NCBI RefSeq assembly: GCF_020708045.1
Contig: NZ_JAJFES010000001.1
Coordinates: 310,001 to 374,000 of the forward strand
Reading direction: 5' to 3'
Origin: Massilia sp. IC2-278
GTDB taxonomy: Bacteria; Pseudomonadota; Gammaproteobacteria; Burkholderiales; Burkholderiaceae_D
DNA length: 64,000 nt
Shown: positions 24,528-34,068 of the stretch, piece by piece
How the letters are laid out: each line of letters opens with the position of its first letter
Numbering within the stretch: position 1 is the first letter of the stretch
Translations under genes and position numbers: made by a program
The notes under the pieces: generated by a model
Told to the model about the DNA's origin: nothing
The model's input: only the letters and a program-made list of their open reading frames with translations
Database searches by the model: none

Positions 24528-26159
24528 ATGCTGCACTGGTTGAAGCACTACCAGCGCGCCATGCTGCCGGGCGACATCAGCGCCGGGATCGTGGTGGCGA
24601 TGATGATGATCCCGCAGGGCATGGCCTACGCGCTGGTGGCGGGCCTGCCGCCGGTGGTCGGCATCTACGCCAGCATCGTGCCGCCGGCCCTGTACGCGCT
24701 GTTCGGCACCAGCAGCACGCAATCAGTCGGGCCGATGGCCATCATCTCGCTGATGACGGCCTCGAGCCTGGCGCCGCTGGCCACGGCCGGCAGCGCCCTG
24801 TACGGGGTGCTGGCCGCCCAGCTGGCCTTGATGTCCGGCGCGGTGCTGATGCTGTGCGGGCTGCTGCGCATCGGCTTCATTGCCAACTTCTTTTCGCGCC
24901 CGGTGATGAGCGGCTTCACCATCGGCTCTTCGGTGGTCATCGCGCTCGGCCAGCTGCCGGTCCTGCTCGGCGCCAGGCTGCCGGCTGTCCACCTGCCGAG
25001 CGCGCTGCTCGGCGTAGGTTCCCTGGTCCTGCTGCTGCTCGCGCGCAGCCACCTGGCGCCGCTGCTGCGCCGGTGCGGGCTGCCGCCGGCCTGGGCCGAC
25101 ATCGGCGCCAAGCTCGCGCCGATGGTGGTGGTGCTCGGCGCCACGGCGCTGGTGCCGCTCCTCGACCTGCAGGCGCGCGGCGTGCACACCACCGGCACGG
25201 TGCCGGCCGGCCTGCCCCTGCTGACGTTCGGCGTCTCGCACGCGCACTGGCAGGCGCTGCTGCAGCCGGCCCTGCTGATCGGCTTCATGGTCTTCCTGAT
25301 CAGCATGTCCGGCGCCCAGGCCCTGGCCCTGAAGCGCGCCGAAAAGCTGCACAGCGACCGCGAACTGATCGGCCTCGGCGCCGCCAACCTGGGCAGCGCG
25401 CTGACCGGCGGCTTTCCCGTTACCGGCAGCATTTCGCGTTCGGCGGTGAACTTCACAGCCGGCGCCAACACCCAGCTGGCCAGCCTGATCACGGCGGCAC
25501 TGCTGGCCCTGGCGCTGGTGGCGCCGACCGGCTGGCTGGCCCTGATGCCGCTGCCGACCCTGGCCGCGACCATCATCGTGGCCGTGCTCGGCATGCTCGA
25601 TACCACCACGCTGCGCACCGCCTGGCGCTTCGACCGCGCCGACGCGGCGGCCCTGGTCGCCACCGCCGGCGGCGTGCTCGCGCTGGGCGTCGAGGCCGGC
25701 GTGGTGATCGGCGTGGCGCTCTCGATGGGCGCGCTGATCTGGCGCGCCAGCCGGCCGCACATCGCGGTGCTGGGGCGGATTCCCGGCACCGAGCACTTCC
25801 GCAACATCGCCCGTTACGCGGCCGACACGGCCCCCGGCCTGCTGATGCTGCGCGTGGATGCCGGCCTGTTCTTCGGCAACGTCGAGGCGGTGAACGCGCG
25901 CATCGAGGACGAGCTGGCTGCGCGCCCAGCCACGCGCGACCTGGTGCTGGTGCTGTCGGCGGTGAACGAGGTCGATACCTCGGCCCTGTTCGCGCTGACC
26001 GGGCTGAACGCGATGCTCAAGACGCGCGGGGTGGCGCTGCACCTGGCCGAGGTCAAGGGGCCGGTCATGGACCGCCTGAAACACAGCGAATTATTGCCTG
26101 CGTTAAACGGTCGTGTCTTCCTGAGCACGGCCATGGCCTGGGACGCACTGGCCTACTAA
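24528..26159 (+). CDS. SulP family anion transporter with STAS domain
   Basis: A 543-aa inner-membrane transporter. The N-terminal part carries the SulP signature region (GDISAGIVVAMMMIPQGMAYA) and about 12 hydrophobic helices to residue 430; a cytoplasmic STAS domain follows (about 440-543, with the NEVDTSALFAL motif). Members move sulfate, bicarbonate or dicarboxylates with H+ or Na+. No carbonic anhydrase or sulfur gene lies next to it, so the substrate is open. The gene follows a repeat cluster and appears to be a single-gene unit. Confidence 0.88.
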   Translation: MLHWLKHYQRAMLPGDISAGIVVAMMMIPQGMAYALVAGLPPVVGIYASIVPPALYALFGTSSTQSVGPMAIISLMTASSLAPLATAGSALYGVLAAQLALMSGAVLMLCGLLRIGFIANFFSRPVMSGFTIGSSVVIALGQLPVLLGARLPAVHLPSALLGVGSLVLLLLARSHLAPLLRRCGLPPAWADIGAKLAPMVVVLGATALVPLLDLQARGVHTTGTVPAGLPLLTFGVSHAHWQALLQPALLIGFMVFLISMSGAQALALKRAEKLHSDRELIGLGAANLGSALTGGFPVTGSISRSAVNFTAGANTQLASLITAALLALALVAPTGWLALMPLPTLAATIIVAVLGMLDTTTLRTAWRFDRADAAALVATAGGVLALGVEAGVVIGVALSMGALIWRASRPHIAVLGRIPGTEHFRNIARYAADTAPGLLMLRVDAGLFFGNVEAVNARIEDELAARPATRDLVLVLSAVNEVDTSALFALTGLNAMLKTRGVALHLAEVKGPVMDRLKHSELLPALNGRVFLSTAMAWDALAY

Positions 26160-26238
26160 AAAACCTATCAGAATTGATATTGATATTGCTCAAACCTCAT
26201 GGCAGCATTTGCAGCAAATAAGAACGATGGAGGCTGCC

Positions 26239-26337
26239 ATGACCTGTCTCTTCACCCCTGGCTATTTCAGCCCGGCGCGCTGTAGCAGCACCGCTTCGAC
26301 GGAAAAACGCATCGTGTCGGCCTGGCGCCTCGGCTGA
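26239..26337 (+). CDS. Possible 32-aa leader peptide before the DUF1302 gene
   Basis: ATG 26239 follows GGAGGCTGCC, a good ribosome site, and opens 32 codons (start MTCLFTPGYF, end SAWRLG) that stop 13 bases before the DUF1302 start. No family recognised. It could be a leader whose translation affects the next gene, or chance. Confidence 0.3.
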   Translation: MTCLFTPGYFSPARCSSTASTEKRIVSAWRLG

Positions 26338-26350
26338 GCCGGGCCATGCC

Positions 26351-28192
26351 ATGGCAACGCAGACAATGGCCCGACATCCGTCCGGACACGTCCCCCGCCG
26401 CCCGGCGTTCAGCCTGGGCCTGGTCCGCTCCCCAACCTTGCCCGGCCTGGCCGTCCTTGGCCTGGCACTCGGCAGCCCATGCGCGCAGGCCGTCGATACC
26501 AAGCTCAGCGGCCGTGTGATGCTCGGCGCGGTGGCCCGCAGCGAGGCGCGCGATCCGCAGCTCCTGACCGGCGTGAACGCCGCGGCGATCGGCCTGGCTG
26601 GCTTCGGCAGCGGCGGCAATGGCGACGACGGCAACATGAACTTCGGGCGCGGCGACCTGGCCTCGCTGGCCTGGAAAGCCACCCTCGACCTCGACCTGCG
26701 CCAGGGCCCCTGGTCGGCGCTGGTGCGCGTCAAGGCCTGGCGTGACGAAGCACTGGAACGGCGCAAGCTTCCCTGGGGCAACTCCATCAACGGCTACGCG
26801 CCGAATGCGCCGCTGGACGATACGGGAGCCGCACGCCTGGCGCGCTTTTCCGGCGTGGCGCTGGGCGACGCCTGGCTCCAGTATGCGGGCCAGGCCGGCG
26901 CCATGCGCTACAGCGCGCGCCTGGGGCGCCAGTCCCTGAACTGGGGCGAGCGCTCGATCACCCCGGGCGGACTCGAAGCCCTGAACCCCAAGGACTTGCC
27001 GGCCACGCGCAGGGCCGGCGCCATTCCCCAGGAAATGCGGGCGCCGGCGCCGATGCTGCTCGGGCGCCTCGAGCTGACGCCAGCCTTTAGCCTCGAGGCC
27101 TATTACCAGACCCGCCATCAGCCGACCGCGCTCGACTTGTGCGGCAGCCTGTGGTCGATGAACGATTACCTGGCGCCTGGCTGCGACCTGGTGATGTCGG
27201 GGCCGCCCGCCGTGAGCGACCGCGCCCGTATTCCGCTCGGCGCCTACCAGAAGCGCCTGCCCACGCCCGCGGTGAACGGCCCGGAATACGGCGTCGCGCT
27301 CAGCTGGAAGTCGGCGGCGCTGGCCACCGACTTCGGCCTGTACCACGCCCGCTACAATGCGCGCAGCGCCTTGCCCAGCCTGCGCCGCAGCACCCGGCGC
27401 ACCGGCCCCGCCCTGATTCCGGGCGACCCGGACGGGCGCAACATGGCCTATTTTTCCGAATACCCGCAAGACCTGTCGATCACCGCGCTCACCTTCCAGC
27501 ACAAGCGCGGCAAGGCCAGCGTGTACGGTGAAGCCTCGTACCGGCCGCGCCAGCCCTTCATGCTGGCTCCGGGCGACGTGCTGCCGCCTTTCCTGAATGC
27601 CACGGTGCCGGCCCTGCTGCGCGCCGACGCCAACGCCGTGCCGCCGGGCGGCGTGTACCACGGCTACGACCTGCATCCGATGTCGCAGCTGCAGCTGGGC
27701 GTGCAGCGCGAATGGCAGGCCGGGCCGGTGGCGCTGGCGGCCACGGCCGAGGTGGTCGGCAAGCATGCCGCCGGCTTGCCGGACCCGGCCGTGCGCCGCT
27801 ATGGCCGCGCCGACATCTTCGGGGTGGGGCCGGTGAACGGCGCCTGCAACGTCACCACCGGGAACGCGGCGCGCCAGTGCAGCCTGCGCGGCTACGCCAG
27901 CACGAACGCCTGGGGTTACCGCCTGCGCGTCGACGCGCGCATGCCGGCCGTGCTGCCCAGCTTGCTGCCCGGCCTGGCCTGCAACGCCAGCCTGGCGCTG
28001 GCACACGACGTCAAGGGCTGGTCGGGCGACTTCCTGCTGAACGAGGGCCGCAAGACCGCCACCGCCGCGCTGCGCTTCGAATACCGCCAGCGTTACCTGT
28101 TGGAACTTGCCTGGGCGCCGACCTGGGACGGCGACTACAACCCGGTGGCCGACCGCGACGTCGTCGCGCTCGCCGCCGGGGTCCGTTTTTAG
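26351..28192 (+). CDS. DUF1302 family outer-membrane-type protein
   Basis: A 613-aa exported protein. A long basic N-region leads to a signal hydrophobic core and cleavage near AQAVD (about residue 48). The body is beta-strand rich with the DUF1302 features: VRVKAWRDEALER, LGRQSLNWGE, LEALNPKDLP and a final aromatic residue (GVRF), as in outer-membrane proteins. DUF1302 genes usually sit with a DUF1329 partner and an RND or MCE-type exporter; here none is adjacent. Role is unknown, perhaps outer-membrane passage or lipid-related transport. Confidence 0.8.
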   Translation: MATQTMARHPSGHVPRRPAFSLGLVRSPTLPGLAVLGLALGSPCAQAVDTKLSGRVMLGAVARSEARDPQLLTGVNAAAIGLAGFGSGGNGDDGNMNFGRGDLASLAWKATLDLDLRQGPWSALVRVKAWRDEALERRKLPWGNSINGYAPNAPLDDTGAARLARFSGVALGDAWLQYAGQAGAMRYSARLGRQSLNWGERSITPGGLEALNPKDLPATRRAGAIPQEMRAPAPMLLGRLELTPAFSLEAYYQTRHQPTALDLCGSLWSMNDYLAPGCDLVMSGPPAVSDRARIPLGAYQKRLPTPAVNGPEYGVALSWKSAALATDFGLYHARYNARSALPSLRRSTRRTGPALIPGDPDGRNMAYFSEYPQDLSITALTFQHKRGKASVYGEASYRPRQPFMLAPGDVLPPFLNATVPALLRADANAVPPGGVYHGYDLHPMSQLQLGVQREWQAGPVALAATAEVVGKHAAGLPDPAVRRYGRADIFGVGPVNGACNVTTGNAARQCSLRGYASTNAWGYRLRVDARMPAVLPSLLPGLACNASLALAHDVKGWSGDFLLNEGRKTATAALRFEYRQRYLLELAWAPTWDGDYNPVADRDVVALAAGVRF

Positions 28193-28304
28193 TGCATACG
28201 CCAGCCAATTGCACCAGCATGGGGCGCGCACTGCTGACCATCGCCCTCGACAAGCAGGCACGAATCCTGCACGCTCTTCCATTCGACAGAGGAGGAGGGT
28301 GGAA

Positions 28305-28853
28305 ATGATGCAGATTCGAATGCTCGACGCCGCCGGCGCGGCAGCGCATGCGGCGCCATTGCGCGCGCTCTTGCTCGACGCTGTCGCGCACGGCGCATCG
28401 GTCGGTTTCATGGCCTCGATCGACGAGGCGGCGGCCGACGCCTACTGGGCCGGCGTGCGCGAGGCCGTGGCCGCGGGAACGCGGGTGCTGCTGGTGGCCT
28501 GGCGCGACCATGTACTGGTCGGCACGGTCCAGCTCGACCTGTGCCAGAAGCCGAACGGCCTGAACCGGGCGGAAGTGCAGAAGCTGCTGGTGCACAGCGG
28601 CGCGCGCCGCGGCGGGGCGGCGACGGCCCTGATGGAGGCGGCCGAGGTGCAGGCGCTAGCGCTCAAGCGCGGCCTGCTGTTCCTCGATACCGAGGCGGGG
28701 TCGCATGCCGAGGCGCTGTATGCGCGGCTCGGCTACACGAAGATTGGCGAATTGCCGGAATACTGCGCCACGCCGGATGGTGCCTGGCGCGCCACGGCGA
28801 TCTACTACAAGACGCTGTTCGTGCGCGAACGCAAGGGCGCGCTCGCCAATTGA
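28305..28853 (+). CDS. GNAT family N-acetyltransferase
   Basis: A 182-aa acetyl-CoA-dependent transferase. GAGGAGG precedes ATG 28305. The acetyl-CoA motif appears as VQKLLVHSGARRGGAATALM (motif A), and the end has the LYARLGYTKIG motif typical of GNATs. Substrate unknown. It follows the DUF1302 gene by about 110 bases and may be in the same transcript. Confidence 0.85.
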   Translation: MMQIRMLDAAGAAAHAAPLRALLLDAVAHGASVGFMASIDEAAADAYWAGVREAVAAGTRVLLVAWRDHVLVGTVQLDLCQKPNGLNRAEVQKLLVHSGARRGGAATALMEAAEVQALALKRGLLFLDTEAGSHAEALYARLGYTKIGELPEYCATPDGAWRATAIYYKTLFVRERKGALAN

Positions 28854-28881
28854 GGGCTCAGGGCCGGACCCAGGGCAACGC

Positions 28882-29511
28882 TCAGGCGCTCTTCCTGCGG
28901 TCCGGGCCGTTGTGCGGCGGCGCCAGCTTGATCGGTGCGGCCAGTTCCGGATGCAGGGCCTGCTTGCCTTCGTACACGGCGGCAATGGCCGCCATGTCGG
29001 CATCCTGGTCGCCGCTCAGGCGCACGGTGTCGACCACGCTCAGGACCTTGGTGCTGTAGTCCATGTAGACCAGCAGCAGCGGCACGTTCGCGGCGGCGGC
29101 CAGGTGATAGAAGCCGCTTTTCCAGTGCGGGCGGTAGCCGCGCGTGCCTTCCGGCGTGATGGCGACCCAGCACCATTTCTCGCGCAGCATGCTCTGCGCC
29201 AGCGAGCGGGTGGCGCCCATCGGCGCGCGGCGGTCGACGGCAATGCCGCCCCAGTAGCGCATGAGCGCACCCATCGGCCCCTTGAACAGGGAATCCTTGG
29301 CCAGCCAGCGGAAATCCAGGTTCATCGCCCACTTGCCGAGCAGGCCGATGGGGAAGTCCCAGTTCGAAGTGTGCGGGTAGACGACGACGATGCCGTGCGG
29401 GCCGGGCAGGGGCTTGTGGCGCAGCTTCCAGCCGAACATGTTCAGCAGGCGCAGCGAAGTGCGTTGGCGCCAGGTTGGCAGGTCTGCGGGGCGCAGCAGG
29501 TGGTCGATCAT
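28882..29511 (-). CDS. PlsC-like 1-acylglycerol-3-phosphate acyltransferase family protein
   Basis: A 209-aa acyltransferase. ATG 29511 follows GGAG; the longer frame upstream lacks a ribosome site. The catalytic HX4D motif is HTSNWD (His47, Asp52) and the second block is PEGTRGY. The short form without a large membrane domain is that of lysophospholipid acyltransferases of the LPLAT group that are not the main PlsC. It is convergent with the GNAT gene and divergent from arsC. Confidence 0.82.
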   Translation of the reverse strand: MIDHLLRPADLPTWRQRTSLRLLNMFGWKLRHKPLPGPHGIVVVYPHTSNWDFPIGLLGKWAMNLDFRWLAKDSLFKGPMGALMRYWGGIAVDRRAPMGATRSLAQSMLREKWCWVAITPEGTRGYRPHWKSGFYHLAAAANVPLLLVYMDYSTKVLSVVDTVRLSGDQDADMAAIAAVYEGKQALHPELAAPIKLAPPHNGPDRRKSA

Positions 29512-29746
29512 GTTTTCTCCGTCGTGCCGTGCGCGAGCCGGCCGTTTTCTGATAGCTATTCCCGCAAGAATTACTTCCCTCCCGGAAAACCGAGGGTGGA
29601 TTCTATATGGCGAGAACAGGGGTGACAAGAAAAAAGAAATGTGCTGTTGCAAGGCGCACGCGGTATGATGCGGCCGCTCATGGCGGCACTTCCGCTACCA
29701 TTTCATGCGACCACTTCACGCTGCCGGACCGGCAAGCCTTCACGAT

Positions 29747-30094
29747 ATGGATATCACGATTTACCACAATCCGCGCTGCGGCACCTCGCGCAATACCCTG
29801 GCCGCCATCCGCGACGCCGGCCACGAACCGCGCATCGTCGAGTACCTGGCCACGCCGCCTGCGCGCGCCGAACTGCAGGCCATGCTGGCGGCGGCCGGTT
29901 TGTCGCCGCGCCAGGCCCTGCGCAGCAAGGAAAGCCTGGCCGCCGAACTGGGACTCGATGCGCCGGGCGTGTCCGACGAGGCGCTGCTGGACGCCATGCT
30001 AGCGCACCCGGTCCTGATCGAACGCCCGTTCGTGGTCACGTCCAAGGGCGTACGGCTGTGCCGGCCCTTCGACAAGGTGCGGGAAATCCTGTAA
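29747..30094 (+). CDS. arsC: Arsenate reductase (glutaredoxin type)
   Basis: A 115-aa ArsC/Spx-fold protein. The start MDITIYHNPRCGTSR gives the catalytic Cys11, and HPVLIERPFV is the conserved RP motif. It reduces arsenate to arsenite with glutathione/glutaredoxin. No other ars gene (arsB, acr3, arsR) is adjacent, so it may be the housekeeping YfgD-like type. The upstream in-frame ATG at 29705 has no better support. Confidence 0.85.
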   Translation: MDITIYHNPRCGTSRNTLAAIRDAGHEPRIVEYLATPPARAELQAMLAAAGLSPRQALRSKESLAAELGLDAPGVSDEALLDAMLAHPVLIERPFVVTSKGVRLCRPFDKVREIL

Positions 30095-30132
30095 GCGGGC
30101 GGGCCCCGCTGCCGGGTGTCGCTGGCACTCGC

Positions 30133-30765
30133 TCAGTTGCCGGCGTCGACGCTGCCCAGCCCTGAAGCGGACTTGTTCACGACCGGCGGCTTGCCGTAAT
30201 AGGTGAGGCTGCCGATGCCCTGGACTTTCGCGTCGAGCCGCTTGCGGGCATGGACGCGAACGTCGCCCACGCCGCGGAAGGTGACGTCGACGTTGTCGGC
30301 GAGCAGGGCCTTGGCATCGACCTCGCCCACGCCCTCGGCCTTCATGCTGAAGGTCTTGACCTCGCCGCTCGCGCGCAGGCTGCCGGCGCCACGGTAGTTG
30401 ATGTCGAAGCGTTCGCCGCGCACGTCGTTCAGCCGGATCTCGCCGGCGCCCTCGGCGGCAAAGGCGCGCAGCGCAGGCATGCCGACGATCACGCGCTCGT
30501 CGCCGCGGGTGGTGGTCTTCATGCGGTCGTCGCGCATGCTCAGGCGCAGTTCGCCGCCCACGACTTCGCTGACCAGGTTGTTGAGGAATTTCTCGTCGCC
30601 GCGCACGGTGAGGCTCTGGGCCGCGTTACGGTCGACGGTGACGTTGATCGCTCCTTTGACGTAGATCGAGGTAAAGGCCGGCGCGCTGCGCTGCTGGTCC
30701 TCGGCGTGTGCAAGGGAGGCAAAGGCAAGCGAGGAGAGGGTGGCGGCAAGGATGAGTCGGCGCAT
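30133..30765 (-). CDS. DUF2807 (putative auto-transporter adhesin head GIN) protein
   Basis: A 210-aa exported protein with a signal peptide (about residues 1-21, ending SLAHA). The rest is a single-stranded beta-helix-like DUF2807 domain: FTSIYVKGAINVTVDR, GDERVIVG, FDINYRGAGSL, VDVTFRGVGDVRV and a final GIGSLTYYG. In bacteria such proteins are envelope-associated with unknown role. Single-gene unit. Confidence 0.82.
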   Translation of the reverse strand: MRRLILAATLSSLAFASLAHAEDQQRSAPAFTSIYVKGAINVTVDRNAAQSLTVRGDEKFLNNLVSEVVGGELRLSMRDDRMKTTTRGDERVIVGMPALRAFAAEGAGEIRLNDVRGERFDINYRGAGSLRASGEVKTFSMKAEGVGEVDAKALLADNVDVTFRGVGDVRVHARKRLDAKVQGIGSLTYYGKPPVVNKSASGLGSVDAGN

Positions 30766-30882
30766 GGCGGTGTCCCGGTTTGTTTGAATGCAGCCATTTT
30801 AGATAGGGCATTTTTCAAAAACCAAGTTTTTGAGACGGAATGCGCTATTTGCCGGACAAGCTGCCGGAAACCACCATGTTTG

Positions 30883-32076
30883 CTAGTGCTGGTAGGCCCC
30901 GATATCGAACCCGGTCTCCTTGTTGCGCGGCTTGCCCTGGAAGTCCTGTTCCGGCTTGTCGCCGCCCACGCCCTTGCCGATGGCCGGCGAGCGGGAACTC
31001 AGGCGGAAGTCGGGCGTGCCGGTGCGGCTGTACTCGACAAAGGCCGGTTCGGCGGCAATCGTGCCGACGTGGCGCCGTCCCTCGGGCAATTTCCAGTCAG
31101 CCACTGCGTTCTGGAACACCAGGTTGTTTACGTAGATATTGTTTTCGCCCGTGTCGCCCTGTTCGATGACGCCGTGCTGGTTGTCGAACACGATGTTGTT
31201 GGCCACCTGCGTGAAGTCGTTCGGTCCCTTCGAGTGGTAGTAGTCGCCGCCGCCGACCACGATCCCGGTGCCCGAGGTGGAAATGGTGTTGCCGGTGACG
31301 TCGACCCGGTTGGCGTCGTGCCACAGGTGGATGCCGGCGCCGGCAACGCGGTAGATCAGGTTGTTGCGCACCCGGCCTTCGGTGCTGATGTAGATGCCGT
31401 GGTGGAAGCGGCAATCGAGCGGGCCGATGTCGTGCACGTTGTTGCCGATGACCTCGGATTTCGTGCCGCGGTAGTAGCTGTCCACACCGATGCCGGCGCC
31501 CCCCGCGCTTTCGCAAGGGATGTCGAGGCCGACGTGGTGCACGTGGTTGTGGCGGATGCTGTTGTAGGAACCGCCGTTGTAGATGCCGCTCACCCACTTG
31601 CTGCCGCTCTGGTACTGGGTGCCGTCGATCTCGAAGCCGACGACGTCGACGTAGCTTGCGCGGTTGTCCCAGGCGCTGGTGGTGCGCGAGTCGAGCGGTG
31701 GAACGATCTTGGCACCCCATCGTTCGATCGACTGGAAGATGATGCGCGCCTCGGCGCTGCCATTGACGTTGGTGCGGAAGCCGCCCGTGTATTGCCCGGG
31801 CGCGACGAATACCGTGGTCCCGGGAGTGACGACCTGGGCCGCTCGACTGAGGGTGCGGAAGGGTTCGGCCTCGGTGCCGGGATTGGCGTCGGACCCGCCC
31901 GGCGCCACATACAGGTTGGTGCGCACGACCTCGGGTACGACCAGTTCCTCGGATGCACCTTCTCCCCAGCGGCATCCATCGAGCAGCAGTAGTAGGACGC
32001 AGCAGAGCACGGCGAAGATCGGGTTGGCGGGGCGGTACGCTGGGCAGCGGGCGGCGCCGGGTTCGGGTTGGGACAT
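30883..32076 (-). CDS. Right-handed beta-helix repeat lipoprotein
   Basis: A 397-aa probable lipoprotein. The ATG at 32076 leads to a hydrophobic segment ending LLLDGC (lipobox Cys about residue 35). A DUF1565-like N-terminus (NLYVAPGGSDANPGTEAEPFRTL) starts the parallel beta-helix, with coils such as NHVHHVG, NNLIYRV, GNTIST and NNIVFDN spaced about 20-25 residues. This fold is that of polysaccharide lyases and related carbohydrate-binding proteins. The His- and Asp-rich region at about 170-260 could be a catalytic face. Substrate unknown. Confidence 0.8.
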   Translation of the reverse strand: MSQPEPGAARCPAYRPANPIFAVLCCVLLLLLDGCRWGEGASEELVVPEVVRTNLYVAPGGSDANPGTEAEPFRTLSRAAQVVTPGTTVFVAPGQYTGGFRTNVNGSAEARIIFQSIERWGAKIVPPLDSRTTSAWDNRASYVDVVGFEIDGTQYQSGSKWVSGIYNGGSYNSIRHNHVHHVGLDIPCESAGGAGIGVDSYYRGTKSEVIGNNVHDIGPLDCRFHHGIYISTEGRVRNNLIYRVAGAGIHLWHDANRVDVTGNTISTSGTGIVVGGGDYYHSKGPNDFTQVANNIVFDNQHGVIEQGDTGENNIYVNNLVFQNAVADWKLPEGRRHVGTIAAEPAFVEYSRTGTPDFRLSSRSPAIGKGVGGDKPEQDFQGKPRNKETGFDIGAYQH

Positions 32077-32198
32077 GGCATTCCTTGTCGAGGCAGACAC
32101 CCGCAAAGTGTCACCCGGCACCCCCGCGTCCCAACGCGATTTGATCAAGTTTGCCTTTGAGCGCGCGCAAGGTAGATGGCGCGCGCTCGTGCATTGCC

Positions 32199-32645
32199 TT
32201 AACTATCGCCGCCGGCGCCGACCACCTGCGGCATGTAGGCCTCCAGGAAGGCCGGCGGCATGCGCCGCGGGCGGCCGCCGCTGATGTCGATGCACACCAG
32301 TTCCCAGCGTCCGCGCAGCACGGTGGCGCCGTCGCTGTTCCTGACCAGCTGGAAGCGGCGCTCCATCGACAGCTTGCCGTCGCCGCCGACCAGCCAGGTG
32401 GCCAGGGTCAGCTCCTCGCCCAGCAGGGTCGGCAGGATGTACTCGTATTCGCCGCGCCGGATCGCCATCGCGCGGTCGAGGCGCCGGTAATCGTCGAGCG
32501 AGAGGCCGAGCGACTCGGAGTGGGCCCAGCCGACCTGTTCGCACCAGCGCACGTAGACGGCGTTGTTGGTGTGGTTCAGCCCGTCGATGTCCTCGACGCG
32601 CGGCACGAGGGGTAAGGTAAAGGGGTGCGGATAATCCCAGTTCAA
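32199..32645 (-). CDS. Hotdog-fold acyl-CoA thioesterase
   Basis: A 148-aa thioesterase of the 4-hydroxybenzoyl-CoA/YbgC type: RVEDIDGLNHTNNAVYVRWCEQVGW, with Asp in the catalytic helix region and the long first helix, then strands SMERRFQLVR and GRWELVCID. I place the start at a TTG (32645), six bases after AGGA; reading further upstream gives another TTG without support. It hydrolyses acyl-CoA; the substrate chain cannot be read from sequence. Confidence 0.8.
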   Translation of the reverse strand: MNWDYPHPFTLPLVPRVEDIDGLNHTNNAVYVRWCEQVGWAHSESLGLSLDDYRRLDRAMAIRRGEYEYILPTLLGEELTLATWLVGGDGKLSMERRFQLVRNSDGATVLRGRWELVCIDISGGRPRRMPPAFLEAYMPQVVGAGGDS

Positions 32646-32748
32646 GTGATGTCCTTGCAAAGCGCACGGCAAACGCCCGGGTCCGCCGTCAAAAGGAACA
32701 TTCTAACCGCGGGCGCGGCCGCGTGCAGCCCAGCTCAGGTCAACCAGC

Positions 32749-33603
32749 TCAACCCAGCTCCAGCAGCAGCGCCTGGTGATCCGACCCGGTTTCCGCCGCG
32801 TCCACGCGCATGCGCCCGACCCGCTCGGCCAGGGCGGCGCTGACGAAAGCGAAATCGAAGGCGAAGGGCGCGTTGGCGTCGGGATGGTCGTCGTGCAGGC
32901 CGACCGTGGGCGCATGGCGCCGGCCCGGCTGCGACAGGCGCCAGGCGTCGCGCAGCGGCGGCGTGCCATCGGGGAAGGGCGCCAGCAGGCGCGCGTATTC
33001 GGGCGAATCGGGCAGCATGTTGAAGTCGCCCAGCAACACCGCGCTGGCGGCGCGCGGCAGGGCCTCGAAGGCGCCGTGTTCCGGCCCGCCCGGACGCAGC
33101 ACGCGCGCCTGCAGCACGGCTTCGCGGTGCAGCTCGCGCAGGCGCTCGACCTGGGCCATGCGCTGGAGCAGCGAAAAATACTCCAGGTGCACAGACAGCA
33201 CGCGCAGCAGCCCGGCCGGCGTTTGCAGCGTGACTTCCAGCGCGCTGCGCGGCATGCTCATCACCTCGGGATCTGCCGGCCAGGGCAGCGAGTGGCGCAA
33301 GACCTGCAGTATCCGGTAGCGGGAAAAAATCATGGTGCCGAGGCGGCGCCGGCTGCCGTCGGGCGCGAGCGTGTCGAGCGCGGTGCAGCAGGCCAGGTTG
33401 TAACCCGGCAGGCGCAGGGCCAGGCCGGCGAACTGGTCGCCGAGCGAGGTGCCGTCGCGCGATTCGTAACCACAAGCTACTTCTTGCAGGCACAGCACGT
33501 CGAAATGGGAAAAGCGGGTGAGCGTGGACACGACGCGGTCCAGGTCGGCGCCGCCTTGCGGCGTGCGGGCCGCTTGCATATTCCAGGTGATAAGCTTCGG
33601 CAT
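32749..33603 (-). CDS. Endonuclease/exonuclease/phosphatase (EEP) family protein
   Basis: A 284-aa metal-dependent phosphoesterase or nuclease. The EEP blocks are visible: ITWNMQ at the start, LCLQEV with the metal-binding Glu, VLSVHLEYF, LLGDFNMLPDS and the final GSDHQALLLEL. There is no signal peptide, so it is cytoplasmic. Related proteins are DNA-repair exonucleases, sphingomyelinases and phosphatases; without more data the substrate is open. Confidence 0.82.
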   Translation of the reverse strand: MPKLITWNMQAARTPQGGADLDRVVSTLTRFSHFDVLCLQEVACGYESRDGTSLGDQFAGLALRLPGYNLACCTALDTLAPDGSRRRLGTMIFSRYRILQVLRHSLPWPADPEVMSMPRSALEVTLQTPAGLLRVLSVHLEYFSLLQRMAQVERLRELHREAVLQARVLRPGGPEHGAFEALPRAASAVLLGDFNMLPDSPEYARLLAPFPDGTPPLRDAWRLSQPGRRHAPTVGLHDDHPDANAPFAFDFAFVSAALAERVGRMRVDAAETGSDHQALLLELG

Positions 33604-33710
33604 GGCTGTCCTTTGCATGAAGAGCGCACAGCCTAAGCCGACTGCGTTGAAGCGGACTGATCCAGTTCAAGCGTGCGAACCGAACCCGGCAGACAGCTGC
33701 GGAGGCCGAC

Positions 33711-34040
33711 ATGTTCACGATCGTTTTGCTGCTCTACCTGCAGCAGCACCTGGAAGTAACGCTCGAAGGCAGCAGCCTGCGCGGCGTGTATGGAACGAAG
33801 CAGGAATGCGAGCGCGCGGCCGTGCGCCTGCGCGGGCCGGTGCCCAGGCCGCCCGGGGTGACGGCGGCCTGGCACGATGCAGTCTGCCTGCCGATCAACC
33901 GCGGCGTGCGCGTCAACGAGCTGGCGCCGCTGGACTTGCGCGAGCTGCTCGACCGGCAACCGCCGCCCGGCTGCGGCGGCAGCGGCGACTGGCGCCGCGT
34001 GGCCGAGCTATGCCGGCCGTCCAGCAATCCCGCACCTTGA
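33711..34040 (+). CDS. Hypothetical small protein
   Basis: A 109-aa protein with a GGAGG before its ATG 33711. A short hydrophobic start (MFTIVLLLYL) is followed by a charged body with three Cys and a Pro-rich end. The first residues may act as an uncleaved signal. It is convergent with the TonB-like gene. No family recognised. Confidence 0.5.
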   Translation: MFTIVLLLYLQQHLEVTLEGSSLRGVYGTKQECERAAVRLRGPVPRPPGVTAAWHDAVCLPINRGVRVNELAPLDLRELLDRQPPPGCGGSGDWRRVAELCRPSSNPAP

Positions 34041-34068
34041 GGACCACGGCGCGGGCCTGGATGCCGGC

